Positions 7,600 through 16,812 of a stretch of DNA of 64,000 bases are shown here, in pieces. Within the stretch, counting starts at the first letter, position 1. Each line of letters opens with the position of its first letter. Under the pieces are notes generated by a model. That model saw nothing but the letters and a program-made list of their open reading frames with translations. It was not told the DNA's origin and made no database searches. The position numbers were made by a program, and so were the translations under genes. This stretch comes from Blautia obeum ATCC 29174 (GTDB lineage Bacteria; Bacillota; Clostridia; Lachnospirales; Lachnospiraceae): contig NZ_CP102265.1 of assembly GCF_025147765.1 (NCBI RefSeq), forward strand, positions 937,001 through 1,001,000. Reading direction: 5' to 3'.

Positions 7600-7628
7600 G
7601 AAAAAAAGCCCTCTGAAATTAGAGAGCT
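7600..7628 (-). terminator. Terminator of the two-component operon
   Basis: An 8-bp stem (7607-7614 with 7621-7628, one G-T pair) with a 6-nt loop is followed on the - strand by seven T residues. The stem covers the end of the histidine kinase gene. It separates the sensor genes from the transporter genes. Confidence 0.75.
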
Positions 7629-8755
7629 TTTGGCAGGAGGATAGAGAAACACATCCCTTTTTGTGATTCTGTTGGTAAAAATTCATATGAAATATGAAGT
7701 GATGAAAAAATAGTTGAGACAATGTAAAGTCCTAATCCATTTCCACCGCTATCACTATTGCGAGAAAAATCAGGACGGTAAAATGGTTCAAATATATGTG
7801 CTAATTGTTGTTTATCAATCGGAATACATTCATTTTCTACCGTTAAAGTATGTTCTTTTAAACAGACAAAAACACTCCCCTCATTTGGAGTATAGGTGAC
7901 AGCATTTGCAATAATATTAGAAAATGCCCGACTAAATTGCTTTTGTGGAATCATTATCCTGTATTCTTGAGGAATATCTAACTTTAAATTGATACCATGA
8001 GTCGCAGCAATCAGTTTATATGGTTCACATACATTCAAAATTAAGTCTGATAAATTACATTTCGTAGAATCTTCCTGAGTAGTTTCCATATTTATTTTGG
8101 AAGTTTCTAAAATTTCATGAATCATGGTTGCAAGCTGTTCTACTATATCCTTACATTCAGGAAGATATGTGGAATAATCACAATAACTTCCCACTCCTAA
8201 AATCATGTTTTCCAAGGTTGCATTTAAAGCGGTTACTGGGGTTTTTAATTCATGTGACGCTGCTCTTAAAAAATCAATTTTTGCCTGTTCACTTTCTTTA
8301 ACCTTTTCCTTTTCTGCTTCAAGATTTTTAATAGTTGTAAATAGACGATAATATAATTGATTGATATTATCAGCCAATTCTCTCACTTCATCTTGAGAAG
8401 ATACTATACAAACAGCAGATTTATCCATTTTAGACATTTGTTTTGTCACACTTGAAATTTTCCGAATTGGTGTTGTAATACTTTTTGAAAAAAAATAGGA
8501 ACATATTGCACAAAGAATAATACAACAAAAAACAGAAAATGGTAACGCCTGCCAAATTGCCTGTGATACAAACTGCAAAGGGTCGATACTGCCATCTAAT
8601 ACATATTCACTTTGATTTGATATTACTGATGGAGTGTAATCTATAGCAATTCGTGGGGCAAGTAAATATAAAATCAGATGAGCTGCAATTATAATAAATA
8701 CCATAATGCTGAATGTATATAAAAAAATTTTAGGCAATATTTTTAATCGTTTCAT
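7619..8755 (-). CDS. Sensor histidine kinase of the element's cargo
   Basis: A 378-residue membrane kinase. Two transmembrane helices (about 11-33 and 68-90) flank a short outside loop of about 35 residues. A HAMP-like linker follows, then HisKA with the phosphoacceptor His168 in ASHELKTPVTAL and a HATPase domain with an N-box near NIIANAVTYTPN and the G-box GNGLGLYIVS. The small sensing loop is like that of kinases that depend on a transporter for input, but here the loop is somewhat longer. Its ATG overlaps the regulator stop codon (ATGA). Probably controls the adjacent transporter. Confidence 0.92.
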   Translation of the reverse strand: MKRLKILPKIFLYTFSIMVFIIIAAHLILYLLAPRIAIDYTPSVISNQSEYVLDGSIDPLQFVSQAIWQALPFSVFCCIILCAICSYFFSKSITTPIRKISSVTKQMSKMDKSAVCIVSSQDEVRELADNINQLYYRLFTTIKNLEAEKEKVKESEQAKIDFLRAASHELKTPVTALNATLENMILGVGSYCDYSTYLPECKDIVEQLATMIHEILETSKINMETTQEDSTKCNLSDLILNVCEPYKLIAATHGINLKLDIPQEYRIMIPQKQFSRAFSNIIANAVTYTPNEGSVFVCLKEHTLTVENECIPIDKQQLAHIFEPFYRPDFSRNSDSGGNGLGLYIVSTIFSSLHISYEFLPTESQKGMCFSILLPKAL

Positions 8756-9417
8756 TCCACCACCTCATACTTATAGCCGATTCCTTTTACTGTTACAATA
8801 CAATTAAGACGTAATTTTTTTCTCAAATTTTTAATATAAGTGTCTATTGTCCGGTCGATAATAGGGTAATCATATCCCCATAGTTCGTCAAGAATTTGTG
8901 AACGGGTCAAAACCAGTCCTTTGTGTTCTATAAGAAGTTTTAATAATTCTATTTCTTTTGGAGTAATGTCAATTCTTCCATTTTTATCATGGGCTGTATA
9001 TCCAGAAAAATTGACAGTAACATCCCCGAAAGTAATAGTGTCTATAGACTGCATTTGTCCACAGCGGCGTAAAAGAGCGGTGATTCTTTTTCCAAGCAAT
9101 ACCATAGAAAAAGGTTTTGTTACATAATCATCTGCTAATTCATCAAAACTTTGTGATTGCGTATATTCATCCTCAATCGCTGTGAGCATAAGTACAGGTA
9201 TAAGACTGCTTTTTCTTATTTCATGTAAAACAGCAATTCCGGTTAATCGTGGAAGCATAATATCTAAAACAATTAAATCTATTGTTGTACTATGAAATAA
9301 TTGCAATGCTTCCTCACCATCATAAGCAGAAACAATGTTATGTCCGGTTGGTTTTAAATATTCACAAATAGCCATATTTGTTCTTTTATCATCTTCGACA
9401 ATCAATATTTTAGCCAT
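8752..9417 (-). CDS. OmpR-family response regulator of the element's cargo
   Basis: A 221-residue regulator from the ATG at 9417, chosen because GGAGGTGA stands 6-8 bases upstream; a longer frame to 9447 lacks a ribosome site. The receiver domain has the acidic pocket VEDD, phospho-acceptor Asp52 in VLDIMLPRL and the conserved Lys in VTKPFS. The C-terminal winged helix shows ITPKEIELLKLL and RTIDTYIKNLRKKL. First gene of the kinase operon. Upstream it has two ATATGAAA repeats 11 bases apart, and the same motif precedes the permease gene, so it likely controls itself and the transporter. Confidence 0.92.
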   Translation of the reverse strand: MAKILIVEDDKRTNMAICEYLKPTGHNIVSAYDGEEALQLFHSTTIDLIVLDIMLPRLTGIAVLHEIRKSSLIPVLMLTAIEDEYTQSQSFDELADDYVTKPFSMVLLGKRITALLRRCGQMQSIDTITFGDVTVNFSGYTAHDKNGRIDITPKEIELLKLLIEHKGLVLTRSQILDELWGYDYPIIDRTIDTYIKNLRKKLRLNCIVTVKGIGYKYEVVE

Positions 9418-9449
9418 ATATTCACCTCCATTTTTACTGTACAGCATTT

Positions 9450-9468
9450 ATATGAAAAGAATATGAAA
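9450..9468 (-). promoter_or_regulatory. Two 11-bp-phased repeats upstream of the response regulator gene
   Basis: ATATGAAA at 9450 and again at 9461, 33 bases upstream of the regulator start. The 21-base stretch 9450-9470 matches 7573-7593 at 18 positions and has the same direction relative to its gene. This supports a shared binding site for the regulator. Confidence 0.65.
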
Positions 9469-9533
9469 TTAGATTGATAATTTAATTTTATTATAGAAAG
9501 ATTTAGGAATTAAAACAAGAATTTATCTCACAT

Positions 9534-9576
9534 CCAATGGTAAACAGATGATAAAAAGTCATCTGTTTACTATTGG
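9534..9576. terminator. Long hairpin after orf13
   Basis: An 18-bp stem (9534-9551 with 9559-9576, one G-T pair) and a 7-nt loop lie 10 bases past the orf13 stop codon, between the transfer operon and the cargo. The tail lacks a clean T run. Likely an end or attenuation point of the transfer transcript. Confidence 0.6.
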
Positions 9577-9585
9577 AATATATAA

Positions 9586-10494
9586 TCATTTCACAATCTT
9601 CCAGTTTTCCCCGTTCTTTTCCAGCACAAGGTCAAACTGTGATACCTGAGTTGTCATGGTCTGGTTATCCAGATATTTCACTGCAAGGGAAGCTGTCACC
9701 TGATTTCCGCTTCGATTGTAGACTGGATTCACCAGTTCTGAGAAAATATACTCTTTTCCCACAGGTTTCAGCACGCCCTCATTCACATAATAGGTCAGCT
9801 CCTTTGCGGTTGCCGTAGGGTACAGCTTGAAAAAGGTAGTGAGAAATTCGTTGATTTCCTCTGTGGTGATGGAATCCACCGTACCGTCACTTTGTACCGC
9901 TTTTGGCGTATAGCCGGATTTTACGGGAACGCTGGTGATGGTAGGGTTCTGGATAATCGTCAGGTTTCCAGAGCCGTCCACATAGACTGTCACCTGATAG
10001 GCGGAACGGACAGTTTTACCGGATTCTCCCTCTGTGATACGCTGTTCCACTGTATAGGTCACTTGATAATGCTGCTCCTTTTCTTCTGTGATTTCCCATA
10101 TCTGGAAGTCAGTCAGGGCAGACGATACGGGGATGTCCTTTCGGACAGTATCTACATTCAGGGCTTGCAGTTCTCCGGTGAGATACCCTTTTAAAGCATT
10201 TGTCCGGTTATCAATGGAAGCGGCGGACTGTTCCCATGAATAGTAGACTTCTGCGAAATTCTTCACAAAATTCTCTATCTTGTGAGTGTCGAGGATTTGT
10301 TCCTCAATTACTTTGGTTTCATGGACAGTATGAATGTCTATCGCCGTGAAATTCTTATAGACGGCAAACAGGAAGCTCACCGCCAGCAGCACCCACAGGG
10401 CAATCACAGTTTTTTTGTGGGTATTGACTTTGTAAACTTTCAGTTTCTTTTCTTTCTGCTTTTTCTGGTGTTCCTCTTTTCTAATCTGAATCAT
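9586..10494 (-). CDS. orf13: Conjugation protein Orf13 (TcpC family)
   Basis: A 302-residue bitopic protein: a basic cytoplasmic N-terminus (many Lys up to residue 26), one transmembrane helix (about 30-48) and a large outside part with two NTF2-like domains (about 75-180 and 200-300), the TcpC/VirB8-like layout. It forms part of the mating channel of Tn916-type elements. It starts 16 bases after orf14 with a AGGATG ribosome site and is the last gene of the transfer operon, followed by the hairpin at 9534-9576. Confidence 0.9.
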   Translation of the reverse strand: MIQIRKEEHQKKQKEKKLKVYKVNTHKKTVIALWVLLAVSFLFAVYKNFTAIDIHTVHETKVIEEQILDTHKIENFVKNFAEVYYSWEQSAASIDNRTNALKGYLTGELQALNVDTVRKDIPVSSALTDFQIWEITEEKEQHYQVTYTVEQRITEGESGKTVRSAYQVTVYVDGSGNLTIIQNPTITSVPVKSGYTPKAVQSDGTVDSITTEEINEFLTTFFKLYPTATAKELTYYVNEGVLKPVGKEYIFSELVNPVYNRSGNQVTASLAVKYLDNQTMTTQVSQFDLVLEKNGENWKIVK

Positions 10495-10510
10495 ATCGGT
10501 TCATCCTTTC

Positions 10511-11515
10511 TTATTGTTTGATTCGTCCGGCTCCGGCAAGGTGCTGTTGCCAGTAAGAGCCTGTCAGGTCTGCGTAGCCAATGGGATTTCCGGCATGGTA
10601 CATCCGGTTATTTCCCACATACAGCCCCACATGGGTGATGTAGGTTCCGGCGTTGTAGGTGGAGTGGAAAAAGACCAAATCCCCTGCTTTTGCTTCGGAC
10701 AGGGGGATATGCTGCGTCACATTGTACTGTTCCTGTGCTGTCCGTGGCAGGGCGATTCCTGCCTTGCCATAGCACCACTGCACCAGTCCAGAACAGTCAA
10801 AGGAAGTGGAGGGGGAATCGCCCCCGTACACATACGTCCAGCCCTCATACTTTAAGGCTTCCTCCATGATAGCCTGTACCGTTTCATCATCAAACTGTGC
10901 CACGGTCAGGTATTGCGATACCAAGAGGACATAGAACATATTTCCGTAGGAATACCGCCAGCCCCCGTTTTTCTCTACCGCAACAGGGTTGGTGTAGGTG
11001 ACTTTCTTTCCGCTGGATTTTTCTCTTGCGAAGCTCTCTGCCAGTTCAAAGGTGTATTTTTTTCCACGTCCTGCCACATAGTCTAGGAAACCGCCGCCGT
11101 AGTTGTAGGACTGAATCACACTGTTTAAATCACAGCCCTTTGTTTCTGCCGCTGCGAGCAATTCCGAAAAATATTTGCAGCCCTGCTTGATGGATTCCTC
11201 TGTACTAAGGGAGTTTGGGGGAAGCCCCAGAGATTCCGAGGACTGCATAACGTCTTCCAGCGTGCCGCCAGATTCCACCTGAATGATGGCGAGCAGCACA
11301 TTTAAGTATTCCTCTATGCCATATTCCCTTGCATACTTTTCCAGCATAGGCTTATGGGCGAGGACTTCCTGTGATACGCTCACGCCCCCATAGATAAGGT
11401 TTCCGCCGCTTCCTCCGTCTTCCTCATCCGAGAAGACAATCACCACCAAAAGGAGCAGGGAGAACATCATCACAAACACGCCGGAACAGGCGAAGAAAAG
11501 GTGTCTTAACTTCAT
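10511..11515 (-). CDS. orf14: Orf14: two-domain cell-wall hydrolase of the conjugation system
   Basis: Opens the peptidoglycan for the mating channel. 334 residues from the ATG at 11515, which overlaps the orf15 stop as ATGA; the longer frame lies inside orf15. N-terminal membrane anchor (about 5-28), lysozyme/transglycosylase-like domain (about 60-170, AIIQVESGG and SYNYGGGFLDYV) and a C-terminal NlpC/P60 domain (about 210-334) with catalytic Cys in SFDCSGLVQWCYG and His in ITHVGLYVGN. Same architecture as CwlT/Orf14 of ICEBs1 and Tn916. Confidence 0.93.
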   Translation of the reverse strand: MKLRHLFFACSGVFVMMFSLLLLVVIVFSDEEDGGSGGNLIYGGVSVSQEVLAHKPMLEKYAREYGIEEYLNVLLAIIQVESGGTLEDVMQSSESLGLPPNSLSTEESIKQGCKYFSELLAAAETKGCDLNSVIQSYNYGGGFLDYVAGRGKKYTFELAESFAREKSSGKKVTYTNPVAVEKNGGWRYSYGNMFYVLLVSQYLTVAQFDDETVQAIMEEALKYEGWTYVYGGDSPSTSFDCSGLVQWCYGKAGIALPRTAQEQYNVTQHIPLSEAKAGDLVFFHSTYNAGTYITHVGLYVGNNRMYHAGNPIGYADLTGSYWQQHLAGAGRIKQ

Positions 11516-13896
11516 GGTTTCTCCCCTTTCTTCTGTTTGGAAGCCGCTGTTACCGTTTTTGTCCACTCCTTTCTGGCGGTGGTACGCCGGATGGTAAAGT
11601 TAGATTCTTTTACCGCAGGGGTAATCCGTTTTCTTTCCGGTATCACAGGAGCCGTATCATTTTGGACAGGTCTTGCCGGACGGGGAGCAGTCGGTGTAAC
11701 AGTGGGAGCCACCTTTTGTCTTTCATCTGGTTTGTCTGGGGAAGCCGGAGGGACTATCTGGCGTTCTGCCCTTACAGGCGGTGTCTGTTCATGGTGGATG
11801 GAAGCAGCCTTTACCACCGGAACCGAAGACCGTTCTGCCACAGTTCCCCCATAAGGAACCTGTCCCCGTTCCCTGATGGATGGGGAAGCTGGCTGCATGG
11901 CTGGTTTTTCTGTATGAGCGGTATCTGCACGATTTCGGAAATCTTCTGTCTGCTTTGCAGTAACAGGGCGTTCATGGACAGGAGCCGCCCCTTTGGGGGA
12001 TTCGGAAGCTGTCATTTGCGGCTGTTTTGCCTGTTCCAGTTCCGCCCTGCGTTCTGCAATGGTCTGTCTGCGGCTTTCTGCCTGTGCGTTCCGCTGTTCG
12101 GTTCTGGCAGTTCGGGTCTGGGTCACGCTGGAAGTAAAATCCCGTACTCCCTCTGATACCTGTGTTTTCCCGTGGTAAAGGGCGTACTTTGCATTGACAG
12201 GCAAATCCTTTGCCTGCTCCCGAAGCTGTCCGGCAGTATCGGCTATCTTATCTTTGGCATCTGCCACCGCACCTACCGCAGAGCCAGCCCGTTTCCATGC
12301 GGATTCCTTTTCCGGTGCTGCCTGCCCGTCTGGTCTGCTGTGGTCTGCCTGTGTCCGTTTGGAAGAGCCGGAGTGGGAAGCAGTTCTCTGGTCTGAGCCA
12401 GCCTGTTTCCCTGCGTGGTATGCAGCCGTTCCAGCCCCAAGAGCCGCCACAGAACGTCCTAACTTATGCTGTAAACGGTGCATATGGGCGTGCATGAGCA
12501 TACGGGGTCTTCGCATGATACGGCTCCCCATGCTTTGGGAATCCCCACTCTGTAAGGAGAACATCCCCATCAAATCCCCCAGCTTGAAATAAATTCCGGC
12601 AAAGGTCACTATCTGCAAAAACGCCGTCAGGAAGAACGGATATTCCCCAGACAGGTTGTAGAGCATAGTGGAAATACTGAACGCTACCGTGATAATCAGG
12701 GTGATTCCGGCTCTGGTAAGGATGGTGTTGAACAGTTTCGTAATGGCACGCTTTGACATCCCCTCAAAAGAGGGAACCATGCTGAGGAGGAAGCTCACAG
12801 GCAGGAACATGGCGTAGATGATAAAAAGCACCTGTGAGAAAATCATTATCCCTGTGAGCAGGAATACAAAAATGGAGATACCGATATTAAAGATAAATAG
12901 GAAGAAGACGGTTCCCAAGCGGTTGATGGTCTTTGTGATGGTAAGGTTGGTGTTTTCCCTGTCTTCGATTTCCTCCACCACGATTTCTTCCCTGTCCTGC
13001 CCGTTGTTTTCGTCTGGGCTGGTTGATAGCAGGCTTTCCACACGGTCAGACCCAATGCTTTCCACATCCGAGTTGCCGTATTGCAGCAGGAGCCACGGCT
13101 GCTTGACCTGAATGGAAAACAGGCTGTCCCGTATCAAATCCACGCTGTCTTTTCCTTGACTTTCCGAGTTCGGCAGCACAATCTTTGTACCAAGGGTCAG
13201 GCTGGCATTGCTGATGTCTGCGGAAAATTCATTGATTTTCCCGATATAATCAGGGGCATAGGCGATAAAGGCAGCGGACAGCACGAACACCACCACGAAA
13301 TTGACAACAGCATGGATGGCTTTTGTGGTTTCCCGTTTGATAAGCCCTGTGTAGGCAACGTAAATCCCCACCACCAGAATGAGAATCAGCAGGAACCCGA
13401 TATAAAATCCCTCCGAGGACAAGCCGCCTGTGGTAACGCCTGCAAGGGTCTGCATATTTTTTCCGATAGAATCCGCCGTAGAGGAAATGAAGTCCAGCGA
13501 GTAGGCTTCCTGAATCAGATACCCCGTGGCGTTGGAAAGGTACAGGCTGATTGTCCAGATAAAATTTGTAATGGCATACAGCCCGTACATCACCTGTTTT
13601 CCGATACCGTCCAGCCAGTTCCACGGGAGCCAGTCCCATCCGCTGTCCACATAAAAATCAAGCTGGTAGTTGTCCAGAGGGTATTTGCTGTATTCGTTGG
13701 CAGCGTCCACCGTATCATCCACCAGTCCGGCAGCGTGGGCGGCTGTGCCGAAGACTGCAAGCAGCAGGAGGATGAGCAGGAGTGCCAGAAGCACCCTGCC
13801 AATCACTTTTCCTGCCATTTTCCAAGACAAGCCCTTTTTTGTGTGATAAGGAACTGTGAATTGCTGTCGGTTGGAAGTTCTATGTATCACCATCAT
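11512..13896 (-). CDS. orf15: Conjugation membrane protein Orf15 (VirB6-like)
   Basis: A 794-residue polytopic protein. A basic start is followed by a hydrophobic helix (about 28-52), then about six further membrane helices up to residue 455. The last 330 residues are hydrophilic, rich in Ala, Arg, Gln, Pro and Thr, and probably disordered in the cytoplasm. Corresponds to Orf15 of Tn916, thought to form the membrane pore with Orf16 and Orf17. Its ATG overlaps the orf16 stop (ATGA), and ATG codons 1 and 2 are adjacent, so the start could be one codon later. Confidence 0.9.
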   Translation of the reverse strand: MMVIHRTSNRQQFTVPYHTKKGLSWKMAGKVIGRVLLALLLILLLLAVFGTAAHAAGLVDDTVDAANEYSKYPLDNYQLDFYVDSGWDWLPWNWLDGIGKQVMYGLYAITNFIWTISLYLSNATGYLIQEAYSLDFISSTADSIGKNMQTLAGVTTGGLSSEGFYIGFLLILILVVGIYVAYTGLIKRETTKAIHAVVNFVVVFVLSAAFIAYAPDYIGKINEFSADISNASLTLGTKIVLPNSESQGKDSVDLIRDSLFSIQVKQPWLLLQYGNSDVESIGSDRVESLLSTSPDENNGQDREEIVVEEIEDRENTNLTITKTINRLGTVFFLFIFNIGISIFVFLLTGIMIFSQVLFIIYAMFLPVSFLLSMVPSFEGMSKRAITKLFNTILTRAGITLIITVAFSISTMLYNLSGEYPFFLTAFLQIVTFAGIYFKLGDLMGMFSLQSGDSQSMGSRIMRRPRMLMHAHMHRLQHKLGRSVAALGAGTAAYHAGKQAGSDQRTASHSGSSKRTQADHSRPDGQAAPEKESAWKRAGSAVGAVADAKDKIADTAGQLREQAKDLPVNAKYALYHGKTQVSEGVRDFTSSVTQTRTARTEQRNAQAESRRQTIAERRAELEQAKQPQMTASESPKGAAPVHERPVTAKQTEDFRNRADTAHTEKPAMQPASPSIRERGQVPYGGTVAERSSVPVVKAASIHHEQTPPVRAERQIVPPASPDKPDERQKVAPTVTPTAPRPARPVQNDTAPVIPERKRITPAVKESNFTIRRTTARKEWTKTVTAASKQKKGEKP

Positions 13897-16343
13897 TCCA
13901 CCTCTTTTCTAACAGGCGGTCTGGTGTCAAAGGCATGGAACAGGTCTTCAAAGATAGGATGGAACTGTATTACCCCCACACGCCCGTACAAATCACTGAT
14001 AAGGCACTGTCCGTTTTCCAAGTCACGGAGCCGCTTCTGGTTGTTTTCGTCTTCGGAATCCACCCCGAAAAAGGCGAGGGTCTTCTTGATTTCGTTGATG
14101 TCCGTGGAGCGGAACGCAAACTTCAAGCCCAGATTGTTTTTCAGCTTTTCATCCAGCAAATCGTCTGTGTTCTGGGTGACAAAGTAAACGCCTGCGTTCA
14201 TGGCACGTCCGGCACGAACCAGCTTCATGGAGAGGGTTTTGCCCTGTGCTACCTGTAAAAAGCTCCATGCTTCGTCCAAATCCACAATCTTAAATACGCT
14301 GCGGTCTGTATGGATGAAGTCGAGGGCAAAGGTGCTGATTACAATGAGCATTGCCACGGAAAGCAGCTCCATTGTGGTGTATTCTTCAAACGAGGTTTCC
14401 TTATCCGGCAGCACCAAATCCGCCACTTGAATGATGTTGAGCTGCTTTTCAAGGCTGATGGACTGTGTGACATCCCCATCCGAAAAGAGCAGGTGTGCAA
14501 AGTCATAGTCCGTAAAGGATTCGATATGGTCGGCTATGCTGGTGCTGATGGTGGTTCCCTCCGCCCGAAGTTCCTCAATCACTTTGAAAAGCCCCCGTTC
14601 CTCACTGTTTGTCACTGCACGAATAGCTTTCCGAAGAACAGGGAACTTTTCCCCGTCACGGCTGGAAATGCCCGTTAAAAAAGTCAGGATGTCGATTGCC
14701 AGTGATTCGGAATCCTTTGGGTTCTCCATAATTACATACGGGTCAAGTAAGCCCCTGTTCTGTTCCTCCGAGGTCAGGTTTACGATATTGATTTCATGGG
14801 CGATTTCCGGCAGGGTTTCTTTCCAGCGTCCCCGTTCTGCTTTCGGGTCAACAATGAGAGCCTGTGCCCCAAACAATACGGAATAATAGACAATCATGTT
14901 GTTGCTGAATGATTTTCCACCGCCGAGGGAGCCGACAAAAGCGGCAGCAAGGGCGTTGGTGACAGAGCCTTTTACCCCTTGACTGGCAAGGGCAGGCTTT
15001 AAGTACACGTTTCTTCCTGTATCAAGGCTGTAGCCGATATAAATGCCCTCCGTTTCTCCTAACATCTGGGTTGCCCCGAAGCCAAGACCAGCTAGGAAGT
15101 CGCTGGTGACATACTGGATGTAATCGTTCAGATACCGTTTACTGGCAGGGAGAAATTCCCCATGCAGCCCCAGCATATCCCCAAATGGGCGAACCAGCTT
15201 CACGTTCAAATCGTCATAAAAATCTTTCACCTCATTGCAGCGGCGTTTCAGTTCTTCCAAGTCGGGAGCCGTCACACGCACCACATAGGACAGCTTGTAC
15301 ATGGATTCCTTGCTCTGGTCTAAGGTGGATTCCAGCTCATTCACGCTGTCTAAAGCGTCCACCACGTTTGTACTGGTTTCGCTGTCATTCTGCCATGCGT
15401 GGTTGTCCAAATCTTTCAGCTCTTTTTTCTTGTTCCGTACCGTGGAGAGGGCTTTCCGGTTTGTGACAATCTCCACATTCATAGAGGTATCAATGGGAAA
15501 GGTGAATTGCTGCTGTTGATAGTAAAAGATTTCCGAGGATGGGAAGTCCAGTTCCCCCACAATGCTGTTGATGGTAAAGTAGGCGGCATATACTGTCCCG
15601 TCTTCCTGTTCGATTTTCAGATACCGTTGGTTTTCCTCTATCAGACAACGGGTGGGTTTGATGAGGTCATAGTATTTCACCAGCGTTTCCTCCTGAAACC
15701 GTTTTTTCGGAAGATAATACTCATAATCTTCGTAGGCGGTTCCGGTCTGCCCGTATAAATGCTCAATCAGGTAGCCAAAATCGTCTTTATCAAGCCGCCG
15801 GACTTTGAAGCGGCGTGAGATTTTATTTTCCAGCAGTTTTTCCATCTTCTGAAACCGCCAGATTTCCTCATTGCTCATGGAAACAAAATCCCCCATGAGC
15901 TTGTGGTTGACTTCGTGGAGGAAATCGGAAACGGCGGTCTTTGCTTCCCTGCGAAACTGCTTCATGGTGACTTCCTGCTCATTGACAAGCAGCTTGAAGC
16001 CGATAAAAAAACGGTAGTCCACCTGATTTTCCCCTATCATGGAAATCAGGTCTTCGGTCTGTGCGTCAATCTTTGCACAGGCAACGTCCTTTAACTTGCC
16101 TGTCACTTCCTGTTTGGAGCGTTCCTGTGCCGCCCGTATGCTGGATTCTGTGCTGATTTGCAGGGCGTGAATCTTTCCGTCCCTGTTCTGGGCGATAAGC
16201 TGCCGGAAGGAATCGTGTACCTGATATTTCTGTTCGGGGCTTAAAAAGGAATAGTTGTAGGGAAGCAGCTCATAGTAAGCGAAGCACTCCCCGTCATGGT
16301 TGAACACAAGGTTATTTTCGATATACTTAATCGGATATGCCAT
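13893..16343 (-). CDS. orf16: Conjugation ATPase Orf16 (VirB4-like)
   Basis: Powers the conjugation channel. 816 residues from ATG 16343 (MAYPIKYIENNL, the start seen in the family; the frame is open three codons further). Walker A is GSLGGGKSFSNN near residue 475 and Walker B is FKIVDLDEAWSFLQ near 680, followed by MNAGVYFVTQNTDDLLD, typical of VirB4/ConE ATPases. Its start overlaps orf17 by 17 bases. Intact length suggests a working transfer system. Confidence 0.93.
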   Translation of the reverse strand: MAYPIKYIENNLVFNHDGECFAYYELLPYNYSFLSPEQKYQVHDSFRQLIAQNRDGKIHALQISTESSIRAAQERSKQEVTGKLKDVACAKIDAQTEDLISMIGENQVDYRFFIGFKLLVNEQEVTMKQFRREAKTAVSDFLHEVNHKLMGDFVSMSNEEIWRFQKMEKLLENKISRRFKVRRLDKDDFGYLIEHLYGQTGTAYEDYEYYLPKKRFQEETLVKYYDLIKPTRCLIEENQRYLKIEQEDGTVYAAYFTINSIVGELDFPSSEIFYYQQQQFTFPIDTSMNVEIVTNRKALSTVRNKKKELKDLDNHAWQNDSETSTNVVDALDSVNELESTLDQSKESMYKLSYVVRVTAPDLEELKRRCNEVKDFYDDLNVKLVRPFGDMLGLHGEFLPASKRYLNDYIQYVTSDFLAGLGFGATQMLGETEGIYIGYSLDTGRNVYLKPALASQGVKGSVTNALAAAFVGSLGGGKSFSNNMIVYYSVLFGAQALIVDPKAERGRWKETLPEIAHEINIVNLTSEEQNRGLLDPYVIMENPKDSESLAIDILTFLTGISSRDGEKFPVLRKAIRAVTNSEERGLFKVIEELRAEGTTISTSIADHIESFTDYDFAHLLFSDGDVTQSISLEKQLNIIQVADLVLPDKETSFEEYTTMELLSVAMLIVISTFALDFIHTDRSVFKIVDLDEAWSFLQVAQGKTLSMKLVRAGRAMNAGVYFVTQNTDDLLDEKLKNNLGLKFAFRSTDINEIKKTLAFFGVDSEDENNQKRLRDLENGQCLISDLYGRVGVIQFHPIFEDLFHAFDTRPPVRKEVE

Positions 16344-16719
16344 AAATATCACTCCTTACTGCCGTGATGGGCTGTGCCGGATATTCCTTTTCCAGCTTCA
16401 CGGGCTTTCCTGCATACGTCAGTTTCGGGCGTACCAGATATGCCAGTACGGATTTCAGGAAGCCGTAAGGCTTCTTCCCGTCAAAGGTCTTCTGGCACAT
16501 GAACCAAGTGAGGGCAAAGGGTACGCCGAAGTATTTCAAAAATGCCCCGTCAATGAATGAAAGGGGAGGGAGGTTCCCTAAGAGCATCACTGCAAACACC
16601 GATACCACGAACCACGCCATCTGTGTGAACGTGATGGGGAATGGCAGCTTAAAATCATTGATGGAATAGAGTACCTTTTCCACCGACCAGATACTGGTAT
16701 AGCTTCGTATTTTCTTCAT
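16327..16719 (-). CDS. orf17: Conjugation protein Orf17 (TcpE family)
   Basis: A 130-residue protein with the TcpE-type start KKIRSYTSIWSVEKVLYSI, two close membrane helices (about 32-70) and a cytoplasmic end with GKKPYGFLKSVLAYLVRPKL. Part of the Tn916 mating apparatus, where it is thought to localise to cell poles with the VirB4-type ATPase. Overlaps the downstream orf16 start, indicating coupled translation. Confidence 0.9.
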   Translation of the reverse strand: MKKIRSYTSIWSVEKVLYSINDFKLPFPITFTQMAWFVVSVFAVMLLGNLPPLSFIDGAFLKYFGVPFALTWFMCQKTFDGKKPYGFLKSVLAYLVRPKLTYAGKPVKLEKEYPAQPITAVRSDIYGISD

Positions 16720-16812
16720 ATTGTCCGTCCTTTCTAAAAGATGGGGGCAGCAAAAGAGCCGCCCCTGAATAAAAAAATCCGCCTGTATTTCCTGAAAGAG
16801 ATACAGACGGGT

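Noticed and set aside
5456..9417. Cargo as a vancomycin-resistance (van) module
   Set aside because: There are a kinase and regulator but no ligase, dehydrogenase or dipeptidase genes; the neighbours form an ABC transporter.
12818..14187. Long + strand frames opposite orf15 and orf16
   Set aside because: They lie opposite genes with clear family motifs, have no family features of their own and no ribosome sites.
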